Origin: Chlamydomonas sphaeroides
Lineage: Eukaryota > Chlorophyta > Chlorophyceae > Chlamydomonadales > Chlamydomonadaceae
Reading direction: 5' to 3'
NCBI GenBank assembly: GCA_001662425.1
Contig: BDDC01000007.1
Span: forward strand, 86,608-150,607
DNA length: 64,000 bases
Notes under the pieces: model-generated
What the model was told of the DNA's origin: nothing
Databases searched by the model: none
The model's input: the letters and a program-made list of their open reading frames with translations, nothing else
Shown here: positions 23,090-33,033 of the stretch, piece after piece
How positions within the stretch are numbered: position 1 is the first letter of the stretch
Layout: every line of letters begins with the position of its first letter
Program-made: the position numbers and the translations under genes

Positions 23090-23500
23090 ACGCCAGCGGC
23101 CACTGGAGACCCGTGCTGGCAAGATCTACAGCCACGGTATCGATGTGCCTGAGCCGCTCGATCTTCAACAGCCACAAGGGTGGCAGCTCGACGTCATCAA
23201 GATCATGGATGCCAAGCCCGACAGGCGCAGCATCCATTGGTTCTGGGGCCCCGAGGTAGGTGTTGGTAAAACAACCCTCTGCACATACCTCGTGGCTAAG
23301 CACGACGCGCTCATGATGTGTGGAAAGCAGGAAAGGGGGCCGACATGTTCCACATGATGCACGAACCCAAGGTGCATTGGGGGTTTGGGGACACGACTGG
23401 CTGTCGCAAAGCCCTGATCACCGCAGGGTACACTCAGCCACCGGCAGGTAACAAGCCACCAGCAGGTTTGGAAAATGAAAAACACACAGGCAACCCCTGA
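23090..23500 (+). pseudogene. Relic of a CRESS-DNA-virus-like Rep (SF3 helicase part)
   Basis: A plus-strand frame around 23120-23327 reads GWQLDVIKIMDAKPDRRS and then an IHWFWGP segment followed by GVGKTT, an SF3-type Walker A, at about 23247-23276. A YLVAKHDALMM segment follows it. This order and spacing (Trp-Gln near the start, a Pro-Asp-Arg stretch, a Tyr/His-Trp-Gly-Pro strand leading into Walker A, then a short helix and Lys-x-Asp-Ala) is that of circo-, gemini- and nanovirus-type Rep proteins. The frame breaks near 23327. A further plausible piece (GADMFHMM) appears in another frame at about 23341, so the copy looks inactivated. No HUH nuclease N-terminus was found upstream and no capsid-like frame nearby. 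It is best explained as an endogenised, decayed Rep fragment. Confidence 0.5.
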
Positions 23501-23519
23501 ACACAAAACAAACAACCAG

Positions 23520-23884
23520 CCAAGCACGATTGCAAGAGCAAAGAGGCCAAGATCTACCGCAACGACCAGAGCGTCCCCGCAGCTGCAGCCGGCACGCTGG
23601 GTTGGTCCAAAGCACGGCATGGCGGCCGTGTGCCCGATCAGATGGAGTCACTCGTCTCATGTCCAAGCACAGCACACAGGGCGGCACTTGAGTGCTAAGG
23701 GTCATATGGACAGGTAAGCACACCATTGGGGCAGGAGCCCCAGGGCTCAAGGCACAGTAGCGCGGGGCCTCGCGGGGGAGGCTCACCCCGCTCAAACCCT
23801 ATCAGCTGCGCATGGGTGCATGGCTCGCCCCCAAAAGAGGCCGCCCAGACCAGACGCACACCGTCGGTCATTATGCGGTCAAAG
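23520..23884 (-). pseudogene. TnpB/Fanzor-like transposon protein, middle fragment
   Basis: On the minus strand, an exon-like block 23787-23884 (preceded by TTTTTCAG and followed by donor GTGAGC) encodes FDRIMTDGVRLVWAASFGG. That 'F.F...I.TDGV' motif is characteristic of eukaryotic TnpB/Fanzor-like proteins just before the RuvC-I motif. Further along the same strand, near 23530-23590, the frame reads ALVVAVDLGL, resembling the RuvC-I strand with its catalytic Asp (usually DPG, here DLG). The two pieces do not splice together in phase with any obvious acceptor, so the copy is probably broken. It lies downstream of the C-terminal fragment at 24369-24776, the wrong order for a single intact gene. 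Confidence 0.4.
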
Positions 23885-24368
23885 CTGAAAAATTGAAGGG
23901 GTCTCGGGCACACCGACCTCCGTGCCCTCACCCCACGGGCCGGACATAACCTCCCGTACTGCCTCAACGCACGCCGCCGCTGCTGCGGCTCTCGCTGTGT
24001 CGCGGCCGCTTGCGGCGGCCGCTACACTCCCTCCGCCTCCACCGCCCGGGCCATCGCCGCCCGGGCCATCGCCACCGCCAGGGCAGAAGCAGGCCGGGCG
24101 CTTAGCCGCGAGCAGCTGGAGGCACAGCAGCAGCAGGATATATAGAGCGGCGTTGAGGCCACGTCCTGGCGGGGGAGGAGGGGGTGGGTAGGAGCGTGTT
24201 GTTACACTGCCGGTGTTACCGCGCTGTCCCGCTGCTGGTGTCAACTTTCACCCGGCCACCCTGTCACCCACCCATAACCCCGCGACACTCATTCCATGTC
24301 GTGCCGCAGCCTTGACAGACTTGCACGCCATGCGCACGCCGCGCCCAAGGCAGCATCCTCGCATGAAG

Positions 24369-24776
24369 CTAGCCACACCCGCAGTTGTTGCAGACCTGGG
24401 GTGTAGGGCAGGGGCAGCGCACACTCCGTGAGACCTCGAGCAAGCACCTCCGGCTCCCCTTGCAGCAGACATGCACTCTCTCACGCCACCTTCCACCTAA
24501 CACCCTTCGTACCTGCGAGGTGCGGCATTCGCTGATGATGACCACGTGCCACGCGTACCGCTCGCGCAGCAACCGCACGAACTCCTTTCGTGGCGGCTGG
24601 CCCTGGCGGCTGATCGCCGAGTTGCACCCGGCGCTGCCGCATCCCCAGCCCACCTCCTCCTTTGGCCGGCCCCCAGTCAGTCGCACGGCTTCGCGGTGCA
24701 GCACCCGCTGCTTGCGGATGTACACCACGAGCCGCTTCTTGCGCTGGCGGGGGCCGAAGTGGTTGGCCATGAAGTC
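24369..24776 (-). pseudogene. TnpB/Fanzor-like transposon protein, C-terminal fragment
   Basis: Two minus-strand blocks, 24513-24776 and 24369-24395, are joined by a plausible GT-AG intron in phase 0. The first starts after an AG at DFMANHFGP and contains RQRKKRLVVYIRKQRVLH, then GWGCGSAGCNSAISRQGQPP, then HVVIISECRTSQ. The second gives VCNNCGCG and stop. This matches the C-terminal layout of TnpB/Fanzor-like proteins: a basic helix, the 'G.G.......P' RuvC region, an acidic strand followed by RTS, then a zinc-ribbon CxxC. Only the first CxxC half is present, so either the ribbon is truncated or this lineage ends here. The intervening intron is also open in frame. No complete N-terminal part is contiguous with it. 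Confidence 0.45.
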
Positions 24777-25340
24777 CTGCACGCCTAGCCGCTCCAACCG
24801 CCAAACAGGTGCCGGCCACAGCAATAGCATCCCCTGACGCCCAAAGCAGCACAAACGGTACGCTGCCCATTACCCACTACCCACAACACAAGGCAGGGCT
24901 ACCCAGTGCGCTGTGCAACCGTCAGCTTTGCCGGACACCGAGCAGTTGGTGCAAGGTGGTCTAAACTTCAGTCTCCTTGGCATCATGCTGTATCTAATTG
25001 AAAACCTCAGCTTCGCCACAACTTGCCGGCAACGCGTCGACCTCGCCAACCTCAAACCACTCCCGCGCTGCAACCGCGCCCCACCCATGCACCCTACGCA
25101 CTCCATCTCCTGATGTCTCACCCATGCGCCGGCCACCCTTGCTCTGATCAGCGCAGTGCCCGCGGCGCGTGCAACCGCCCCGGTAAGCACATCCAACACC
25201 GCCGCCGCCGCGCCGCCTGCGACCGTGTAGAGCGCTCCCTTGGAGGCCAGAAGCTGGCGGCCGGGGGGGCAGCTGCGTGCGGGGAGGGCGGGCAAGGCAG
25301 CAGACGAGGGGAGGCGCAGGGACACGGAAGCGCGTTTGCA

Positions 25341-25432
25341 TCCGCCAAGGCTGGACAAGCGCCGCCAGGGCTGGACGAGCGCCGCCAGGGCTGGACGAGC
25401 GCCGCCAGGGCTGGACGAGGGCTGGACGAGCG
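25341..25432 (+). repeat. 20-bp tandem repeat (GCCGCCAGGGCTGGACGAGC)n
   Basis: Two perfect and two diverged copies plus a partial one. The first copy (25341-25360) is diverged and the last breaks down into GGGCTGGACGAGC. It lies within the transposon-like island and has no assignable function. Confidence 0.8.
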
Positions 25433-25601
25433 CCCACTGGGGCGCCGCTCTGCCCCAGCCACAGACGGAGGCGCGAGAGAGCGCCAGCAGGCGCAGTGTG
25501 CTCCACACCCACAGCTGGCCCACCTGCGGGAAGCCGAGGAAGGGGGAGGAGGGGAGCAAGCTGGGTGGGGGCTAGAGTTCTCCAGATGCCACAACATAAG
25601 C

Positions 25602-25700
25602 TCACGGCCCACCAGCACCATTCCGCCTCGACTCCCTCGGGCGACTAAGCGATTTCCCGTAAAGCTGCCCGATGTTACGCAACATGTGGGATGCATAAGC
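25602..25700 (-). pseudogene. Possible additional transposon-protein exon fragment
   Basis: A minus-strand stretch reads TAYASHMLRNIGQLYGKSL. It is unlike the surrounding low-complexity frames and has balanced composition typical of a real exon. It sits upstream of, and on the same strand as, the Fanzor-like C-terminal fragment, so it may be an N-terminal exon of the same protein. No defined splice partner was found. Confidence 0.25.
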
Positions 25701-25876
25701 TGTAGGGCGTTCAGTCTGGAACCGACTGTGCCCCGTACGCTGACACCCCTCTATCCCCTCCCTTACAGGTCCCACCATGGACCCCACCACGTGCCCCACG
25801 ACGGACCCCAACGGCACAGCAGCTCCCCCTGCCCCACGTGGTTGTGTCTGCCACGCAAGCCCACGGTTGCAAGTGC

Positions 25877-26624
25877 TCACCTGAGCGCTGTGGAGCAGCT
25901 ACCCGAGAAAGGGGCAGCACAAGCGCCAGCACATGTGGCCCTGTGTGGGGGCGGGCGAGGGGGCGGGCGCGGAGGCCGGCGCGGGGGCGGGCACGGGGCC
26001 CTGCGCGGGGGCCGGCGCGGGGCCAGCCGACGGAGCGCTTCCTTCAGCTCGCCCAGCTGTGCGGCGGTCAGCCGACGGCGCGCTTCCTTCAGCTCGTCCA
26101 GCCTCGCAGTCAGCCGAAGGTGCTCTTCCTTCAGCTTGTCTAGCAACCGAAGGTGCGCTTCCTTCCGCTCGTCGAGCTGCCGCTGCAGCCTCGCCTCGTA
26201 CAGCTGCTGCAGCAGCGCGTAACGGCGCTTCTGCGCGACCACGCGAAACACCAGCCAATGCCGCCCAAGGCCAGTCTTTCTGCGAGTGGTGCGCGGCCGC
26301 CGCCGATGCCGACGTGCTGGTTCCCGGTGCTGGCCCGGCTCCCGGCGCGGGCGGCTCGTCGGGCGGCAGCTGGGCCAGAGCAGGCGGCCTGTCGATGGGC
26401 ACCTGACCGAGCTCTATAATCTCCGCCTCAAGCAGCAGAATGTCGTTCATGTAGTTGATTGCCTCCTCCTTCTCAATCTCTGCGAGGATATACGCTGTGG
26501 ACGAGTTGCTGGGCTTGTAACTGGTCACCGACTTCTTGCGTCTTGCGCGAGGCCGTCTGCTGTGCGCTACTGAGCAGGAAAAGACGCAAGCGCTGTGCTC
26601 GTCGACGGACGGTAGCATAAACAT
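25877..26624 (-). CDS. Hypothetical open frames: N-terminal segment plus coiled coil
   Basis: Two overlapping minus-strand frames look non-random. The first begins at ATG 26624 and contains KKSVTSYKPSNSS, then AYILAEIEKEEAINYMNDI and LLEAEIIELGQVPI before degenerating into Ala/Pro. The second (26251 to about 26010) encodes a heptad-like helix rich in Leu/Glu/Arg, for example ERKEAHLRLLDKLKEEHLRL and ARLDELKEARRRL, then a Pro/Arg-rich tail. A frameshift or an unrecognised splice would be needed to join them near 26250. I do not recognise a family. Position and strand suggest it may be the start of the transposon-derived protein. Coding status is uncertain. Confidence 0.3.
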
Positions 26625-26699
26625 TCTTGCTAGCTGCCCTCGTCACCTTCTTGGACGGACCGACTAGCATGCGCGCAGTGGGCAGTTACGTGCGGTGGT

Positions 26700-27942
26700 G
26701 TAAGCCGTCCTGTAATCAACCCGCAGTGGGCAGTTAAGTAGGCAATGCCAGCCTGTGTTGCACTGGCACGCCCGTCGCCATACCCGTCGCCCGCTCACCG
26801 CTCCCCCGCTGCTGCCATGCTTCGCCCCCACCCCCTCACTGACAAGGGCGGCGAATCCAAGACGGCCTTGTCACGCGATGCTCTCTACGTTTTAGCAGCT
26901 TCACGGTCGCGATTATGGGCGATTCGCGCGGCCGTGCATCGCAAATCACGGCCCTTGCCCCCCCCCCCGAGTAAACCCCCCAACCCCCCGATTCGCCTCC
27001 CGAGCTCAAGGGAGTCTTGCGCTTTGCCCCTGCGATACACCTTGTTATGGGGGCACAACCCCCGCACCCCCCGGCTAGCCGCCACGCCAAAGCAGCTGTG
27101 TGGCTGGCCCTGACACTGCCGTGCGGTGCGGCTCGCGCCGCCGCAGCACCGCCCTTCCGCCTGCATCCCCGGCCGCCGCTTGCCCACCCGCGCATGCGCC
27201 GCCACCCGGCTTGCCATGCGCTTTGCAAAGGTAGCAGCGCCGCTCGTGCACAGGGACCGGCGATCAACATGCAACTGCCACAGCGGACCTTGCTGCGCCC
27301 GGCGCCAAGCAGCCTGCACGCGCCGCGGTCCCCACTCGCCGCCACCGTCTGGCCGTCCTTGTGCCGGCTCTCCGCCTCAACAGCCCGATCGCGTGCCATA
27401 TCTCACGCGGCTCCAATGTCCATGCACGCGTCCGTGTGTTGCCGGTCTCATCCAGAGGGTCCATGCCTGCTCTCTGCGCCCTCGAGCACTCAACAATCAC
27501 CAGCCGCCTTCCATGGCCAGGAGGAGCCCTCCCGGCCATGACCGCTGCCCCCCACCACGGCCGCAACCGCGCCAACCGTTCTAACCTCGGCCACCTCCAA
27601 AAGACTCCAGCAGTCCAGCCGCCTCACCGCACAGTCCCACGCCTCATTCGAGCTGCCGCGGCCACATCCGCCGCCGCACTACTGCCTGGCGCTGTAACGC
27701 GTGCTGCCGAGTGCTCAGCCCGCAGCAGCAGCCCCCACCGGCACATTTATTGCAAAGTACACCAGCACGCGCACGGCATCCAGTACGTACACAGCACCTT
27801 GCTTGGCACCTCAGCGCAGCAGCGACTCCCGGCCGGCGCTGTCGCTGGCCGCTCCGCGCCTCACGTCAGGCGCACAGCATCACATCGCGAGACGATCGAC
27901 GGGGGCTGCCCAAGCCTATGCCGTTGTTCATCGACGCAAAAA
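26700..27942. other. No gene seen; 3' flank of the LRR gene
   Basis: GC-rich stretch holding the 3' UTR of the minus-strand LRR gene and unassigned sequence. Open frames on both strands are Pro/Arg/His-rich and lack motifs or splice support. No minus-strand TGTAA was found within the 900 bases past the LRR stop codon. Confidence 0.5.
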
Positions 27943-30900
27943 CTACTTGTATGTGGCCATCTCCTGCTTGAAGCCCTCGCTGCCGCCGCCCACCGTGGCG
28001 CCCGCGCTGCCGCCAGGGCCGCCGCCGCCCTCCCCGGCGCCGCCGTCCCCATAGTCCCTGCTCTCGCACAGGCAGGGCAGCGCCGCCAGCTCGGGTGGCA
28101 GCACCAACGCGGGGTTGCCCTCCAGGTAGCTGCGGGGGCGGAGCGAGGGGCGGGTAGGCGGCATGCCGTGAGACTAGATGGCAAGGTACAAGGAAAGTAC
28201 ACAGTCACTGATGGTTCGTGTGCTGATTGGGTCTGCTACTTGGTTGACCCCAGCAGCGCGGGCTTGCCTCCTTGGTGGCTGCGGGATGACCCGTGTTGTG
28301 GGGTTGCCATACGCGGATGGGCTTTACATGCTGGGCATGGCCGGGCGCAGCAGGTCCCACGCTGCGTCATGTCTATGGCCATGCCCATGCCCGCCCCTCC
28401 CCGCCACCCCACTCGCTCCCTGGCCCCTAGTCACTCACAGCCGCCGCAGCTGAGTTAGGGTGCCCAGCTCGGCGGGCAGCTCCAGCAGCTGGTTGTGGTC
28501 CAGGTACAGCTCCTGGGGTGCAGGGGAAAGCACGGGGAGGCAAAGGGAAACGGCGAGGGGTTGGGCGCCAGGGTTCGTGCCATCATGGCTCATGCGCTCG
28601 TGGCCAGGTTGGCGCCGGTCACCCCACGTGCCCCCTCTTATCCCTGTCGCCCCCCACCTGCAGCCGCGTGAGGCAGCTCATCTCCTTGGGCAGCGTGGTA
28701 AGCTGGTTGCGGTCCAGCCACAGCCGCCGCAGCTCCACCAGCTTGCCCAGCTCGGGCGGCACAGAGGTGAGCTGGTTGGAGTAGAGCCAGCTGGGGGAGG
28801 GGGCCCCATGAGTGGGCAGGACATGGCGCGGGAGGTTTGGAGGGTGGGGCCGGGTAGTTCCGGCGACAGAACGGGTGGGGCAGTGGCCCCGCAGCGCCGA
28901 CACATGGGCTCGGAGAGCCTGGCACAATCGGCATAGCGAGCAGCGTGCACGCCACAGGCCAAGCCCCATCAGCCCGACCCACGGGTCATGCCGCACACGC
29001 GGGGCAGAACCCCTGAGCTATGCCGCAAACACGAGATCGCCTACTCAAGCTCCTGTCAACAGAACCTCCCGAAGGCCAGCCCCGCATACATGGCGGGTCC
29101 CTGGGCGCACGTAGCAGGTCGAGGCAGCGCTAACCCAGCCCCAGGCCGACTACTCACAGCTCCTGCAGCAGCGTCATGGCCCCCAGCTCCGGCGGCACGG
29201 AGGTGAGGCAGTTTTCGTACAGCCCCAGCCGGCAACAGCCGTGCGCCAGGCCCAGCGCCAGCTCGGGCGGGAAGGACACGAGCTTGTTCTTGAACAGGCT
29301 CACCGCCTCGAGGTGGCTGAGCTGGCCGAGCTGGGGGGGCAGGCTGGTGATCTCGTTAATGTGAAGCGCGCTGCGTAGGGTGGGAGGGTGGGAGGGTGGG
29401 AGGCAGGGTGCGACGAGGAACAAAGCGCAGTACGAGGTAAGTTGTAGCGTATGCGCTTTGCAGCTGCTATGCACTGCCGTGGCGCGGGCTCACAGTCGGA
29501 CCATGCCGGTGATGTTGCCCAGCTCCGCGGGCAGGCTGGTGAGGCGGTTGGCGTTGAGCGAGAGCCACACCAGGGAGCTGCAGGTGCCAATCTCGGCCGG
29601 CAGCTCCTCCAGCTGGTTGAAATGCAGTGAGCTGGGGGGGGCGGGGCGGGTGGTGTGGAGGGGGGGTTGGGGGTTGGGGAGTGGTGGGAACGGGAGGAGC
29701 GGCAGACGGCGGCGGACGCCGCAAGGCGAGTCGGCTGGAACGGGAGGAAGACCCCCAGCCCTGCTGCTGCACAGGCGCTGCCGCCGCCCGGGTCTGCCGC
29801 GGGTGCATGGCGTGGCCCATGCCAGTGGCTGGGCGCAGTCGTGCTATCATGGCTGTCATGGCTGATGCCAGGGCGCATGGGCCGCCCCCCCCCCCACACG
29901 TGGCTGGCGCAAACCAGGCTGCACACGGAGTAGTGTGTGTGCACTGATAAGCAACGCTGGTCAGGAGGTTGAGGAGATGTGCAGCCCAGCTCACAGGTGC
30001 TTGACGTGCACCAGGTTGCCGATGGAGGGCGGCAGCCGCTTGAGCTGGTTGGTGTGCAGGTCCAGGCTGCGCAGGAGAGGGTGGGTGGCAGGGCGGATGA
30101 CGAGGGAGGGTAGAGACAGGTGCGCCGGGAGGTGATTGGGCTTCCCAGGGACTGCTTGCGGCACCGGCGACCAGCCGCTCCCCCGCTCCCTCGCAGCCTG
30201 CGCGGCACCCCCTGCCCCTTTGGCCCGCCGGCCCGCGTCCCGCACCGTGTGAGGCTGGTCATGTGGCCCAGCTCGGGGCACACCTCGGTAAGCTTGTTCT
30301 CCGACACGTCCCTGCGGCAAGGGAAGGCCGAGGGGCAGCAGCGGCAGCAGGGGAGGGCGCGCGTGGCATGCACAGCGTGCGTACGGCCATGCCCTCCGCT
30401 CCTCCGCTCCACCCTAGCCCATTGACACCCCTGACAACCCCCCGCCACGCCGGCATGCCTGGCACCCTCGTCACGACGACGGGGCAGCTTTCGCGTCTGC
30501 CACGGCCGCGCCAATTGCCGCGCCTCGCGGCCAGCGGCCGCGGCCCGCCCATCCCAGCACCCGGGCATTCACACGGCAGCCTCTCGAGCTTTGCCCCACG
30601 CCCGACATCTCAACGATCCTCAACTAACCTCCAACCGGCCAGCAACCCAACCGGTACGGCACTCACAGCCACTCCAGCTGCTCCAGCATCGCCACCTCGG
30701 GCGGCAGCTGTGTGAGCATGTTGGCGGGCAGCCACAGCTTGCGCAGCCGGGCCAGACCCGGCAGGCCGCCGGGCATGGCGCGGAGCAGGTTGGAGCCCAG
30801 CCAGCTGACGGAGGGCGCGGGGGTGGAGGGGTGGAGAGCGGGGCGAGGTGAGGGTGCAGAAGAGGGTGCAGGAGCGGGGAGAGGAGGGGAGGGGCAGGAG

Positions 30901-32341
30901 GCAGGCAGGCACGGATGTTGGTTGGACTGCATGCCGGCATCAGGAGCCAGTCCCCGCAGGGTGCAGCGCAGGGCTAGCCTCCTGGCAGCGGTGCGCAATG
31001 GGTTGCCAGCACCGAGCGTGCCGCTCGCGGCCATCCGCAGGCACTGCAGGCTACCGCTCGACCCGCCGGCCCCCATGCCACGCCGGACTCTGTGGACCCT
31101 GGCCGGGCGGTGGCCATAACCCCATATCTTCATTAATAGAGTATATTGGACGCTATCGACGAAGTAAAGCCAATTTATCGATAGCGTCTATGTAAGATAC
31201 AAAAGTTGTCCCTGCAGCCACCACCGGCTCACAGGGAGTCAAGCGCGCTCAGGCGGCCCAGCTCCTCGGGCAGCGATCGCAGCCCGTTGTTGCTAAGCCA
31301 CCTGGCGGAGGGCCAGCGGAGGGTGGCCGTGAGCAGCAGGCGGGCGGAGGGAAGAGGGTGGGCACTAGTCAGCGCGCAGGGCCGGGCAACGCAGCGGCAC
31401 GCGCCCAATTGTCCAGTCGACCCGCGGGCTTCGAGCGCCCACGCCCAAAAGCGCTTTGCTCCAACGCCTGGGCCCACTTGCCGCCTTCGCCACAGCCCGC
31501 AGTACAACTCACGAGGACACAACACGTGTCCGTAAGGGTGCCGGCCAGCCCCCGCAAGTTTGACACCCCACGCGCACCCACAGTTTCTCCAGGTGGGGCA
31601 GGTTCAGGAAGGCGGGCGGCACCTGGGCCAGCCCACACGCGTCCGCCATGCTGCGTGTGCAGGGTGCGGGGCGGGTGGCAGCAGTGGTGGGTAGAGCCAG
31701 GCGTCCGATAAGGGAGGCAGGCAGGGAGCGGGGGCGGCTTGGGCGCCGGTCTCACAGCTCGACCAGCTGCTGGCCATCGTCCGACAGCTTAAGGCCGCGC
31801 CATTCGGCGGCGTCCACGTCGCGCTGCCAGCTGTCCGCTAGGTCGCTGTTGGGGTTGGCGTCAACTAGCGCCAGCAGCGGAGCGAGGAATGAATACTGCG
31901 GCACCTGCGGGGAAGGAAGGGGAGGAGGGCGGGTACGTGGGTGCGTGGGTGGGGACGTGCCGCTGGTCAACTGGCGAGGCGGAGCGCGCGCAATACGAGC
32001 TCGTAGCATCTGTCACATGACTGCGTGCTGCGGCGGCGAGGGTTGTGGCTGCATATTGGAAAACGACTGACGAATGCGCGAAATGAACGCAGCAGTTCCT
32101 GGCTCCCTGCCCCAGCCGACGCGCCCTAGGGATAGTCGACATCACCATCACCGCAATTAAGGCTACGTTGGCTGCTGACGCCGTGCATACGCTTTCTCCG
32201 CAACACGGTCGACGCGGATGTCGCGGCCGTCAAGCCATCAAGCGTCCCGTTACATTTATTCCCTACCTGCTTAGGTTCCTCGCGGCGAGGCGCCCGTAGC
32301 CCGTGCAGCATCGGTAGTGCAGGCATGCCTGCGAACGCCAT
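27943..32341 (-). CDS. Leucine-rich-repeat protein, SHOC2/PIRL-like, 15 repeats
   Basis: Twelve exons from ATG 32341: 32267-32341, 31756-31904, 31582-31650, 31233-31301, 30667-30804, 30246-30311, 29995-30066, 29494-29631, 29158-29370, 28658-28790, 28439-28512, 27943-28129. All keep frame (460 aa). After a short N-cap (LADSWQRDVDAAEWRGLKLS) come 15 consecutive repeats of about 23 residues with the pattern LxLxxNxLxxLPxELGxLxxLxx, the class found in Ras-group and SHOC2-type intracellular LRR proteins. A Gly-rich acidic tail follows. There is no signal peptide, TM segment or kinase. The protein would be a cytosolic scaffold that binds partners through the curved repeat surface; partner unknown. 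Most introns are phase 2 and fall inside the first Leu codon of a repeat, so exons are whole repeat units (69, 138, 213 nt). The protein could also be a regulator of a nearby pathway, but context gives no hint. Confidence 0.9.
31149..31188. repeat. Perfect 11-bp inverted repeat in AT-rich tract of an LRR intron
   Basis: GACGCTATCGA (31149-31159) and TCGATAGCGTC (31178-31188) can form a hairpin with an 18-nt loop. It sits in an AT-rich patch that contrasts with the GC-rich intron 4 (30805-31232). The 13-mer GACGCTATCGACG at 31149 recurs exactly at 5957-5969 in a cyclase intron. Confidence 0.6.
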
Positions 32342-32498
32342 GGTCGCGAAGTGCGAAAGGCGCAACTAAATCGCAGAGCCCATACGCTCAGTGTTTTGTT
32401 GTAGTTCGTAAGTGCAGAGCTCATCAAGGTTGTGGAGAGTCAGAAAGCGTCTTGCTAGATATTGTGTCGCGATACACCGTGCCGTTGGCTCGCCCCCT

Positions 32499-32617
32499 CC
32501 AGTCCGACGGGAAAGACACACGGCACACCCAGCGCTCTCCTGCAACCTCGGAAGCATTGTGTCGGCCATATGAGGCACGCGCGCTCACAGACACCCAGTC
32601 CGACGGGAAAGCCACAC
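32499..32617. repeat. Direct repeat, about 23 bp, spaced by about 96 bp
   Basis: CCAGTCCGACGGGAAAG followed by ACACAC at 32499-32521 and by CCACAC at 32595-32617. It lies upstream of the LRR start codon on the minus strand. It may be a regulatory repeat or remnant of a small insertion. Confidence 0.6.
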
Positions 32618-32822
32618 ACAGCACGCTTCAGCACCATAAGCTTACAGCGAAGTATGGCGGCCGTTAAGGGCTTGCACGCTCACAGAGACCTCGTCCGGCT
32701 CCAGCACACGTGAGCCGCCAGCCCGCCACCATGCATAGTCCTTTCCTCAAAGCCCCACCTGGCCGTGCCTTCCCGCACGCCCCCGCTACCCTGCTGAAGC
32801 TCCCAAAACGAGGCCGGCCCCT

Positions 32823-32827
32823 TTACA
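32823..32827 (-). terminator. Candidate poly(A) signal (TGTAA) for ALAD
   Basis: Minus-strand TGTAA about 207 nt past the ALAD stop. TGTAA is the main green-algal polyadenylation signal. Position is plausible but unproved. Confidence 0.4.
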
Positions 32828-33033
32828 CAGTCAGCGTCTACCTTCGACCCTCCCCTTCCCGTCAGCATTCAAATCCAGTCCGCCGCCTGCTCCACCGCAT
32901 CCTGCTTATTCCAGCGGCGCCTTGTCCTCCTCCCCACCAGCTCCCCGCCTTGCTCCGGCTTCCACCTGAGCCGGCCTCCACATCGGCTCCCCGCCGCCTC
33001 GCCTCTCCGCTCCAAGCCGGCCTCCACAGCCGC

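Larger units (their letters stand above)
22500..26700. mobile_element. Accessory island of virus- and transposon-derived fragments
   Basis: Between the DnaJ-type gene and the LRR gene lies a stretch with no housekeeping gene and patchy lower GC (for example 22540-22640 and 26430-26520). It contains a Rep-helicase relic on the plus strand, pieces of a TnpB/Fanzor-like protein on the minus strand, a 20-bp tandem repeat and a coiled-coil frame. I see no clear terminal inverted repeats or target-site duplications, so element ends are not defined and the boundaries given are approximate. It reads as a nest of decayed insertions. Confidence 0.4.
32342..33033. other. Intergenic: LRR promoter side and ALAD 3' UTR
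   Basis: 692 bases between the ALAD stop codon and the LRR start, both genes on the minus strand. It contains a candidate ALAD poly(A) signal at 32827-32823 and a spaced direct repeat (CCAGTCCGACGGGAAAG) at 32499 and 32595. No additional coding exon is supported. Confidence 0.6.

Noticed and set aside
23475..23717. Plus-strand frame continuing past the Rep relic (KIYRNDQSVPAA...)
   Set aside because: It is antisense to the RuvC-I-like VVAVDLGL segment, and its similarity to the earlier KIYSHG segment is only a few residues.
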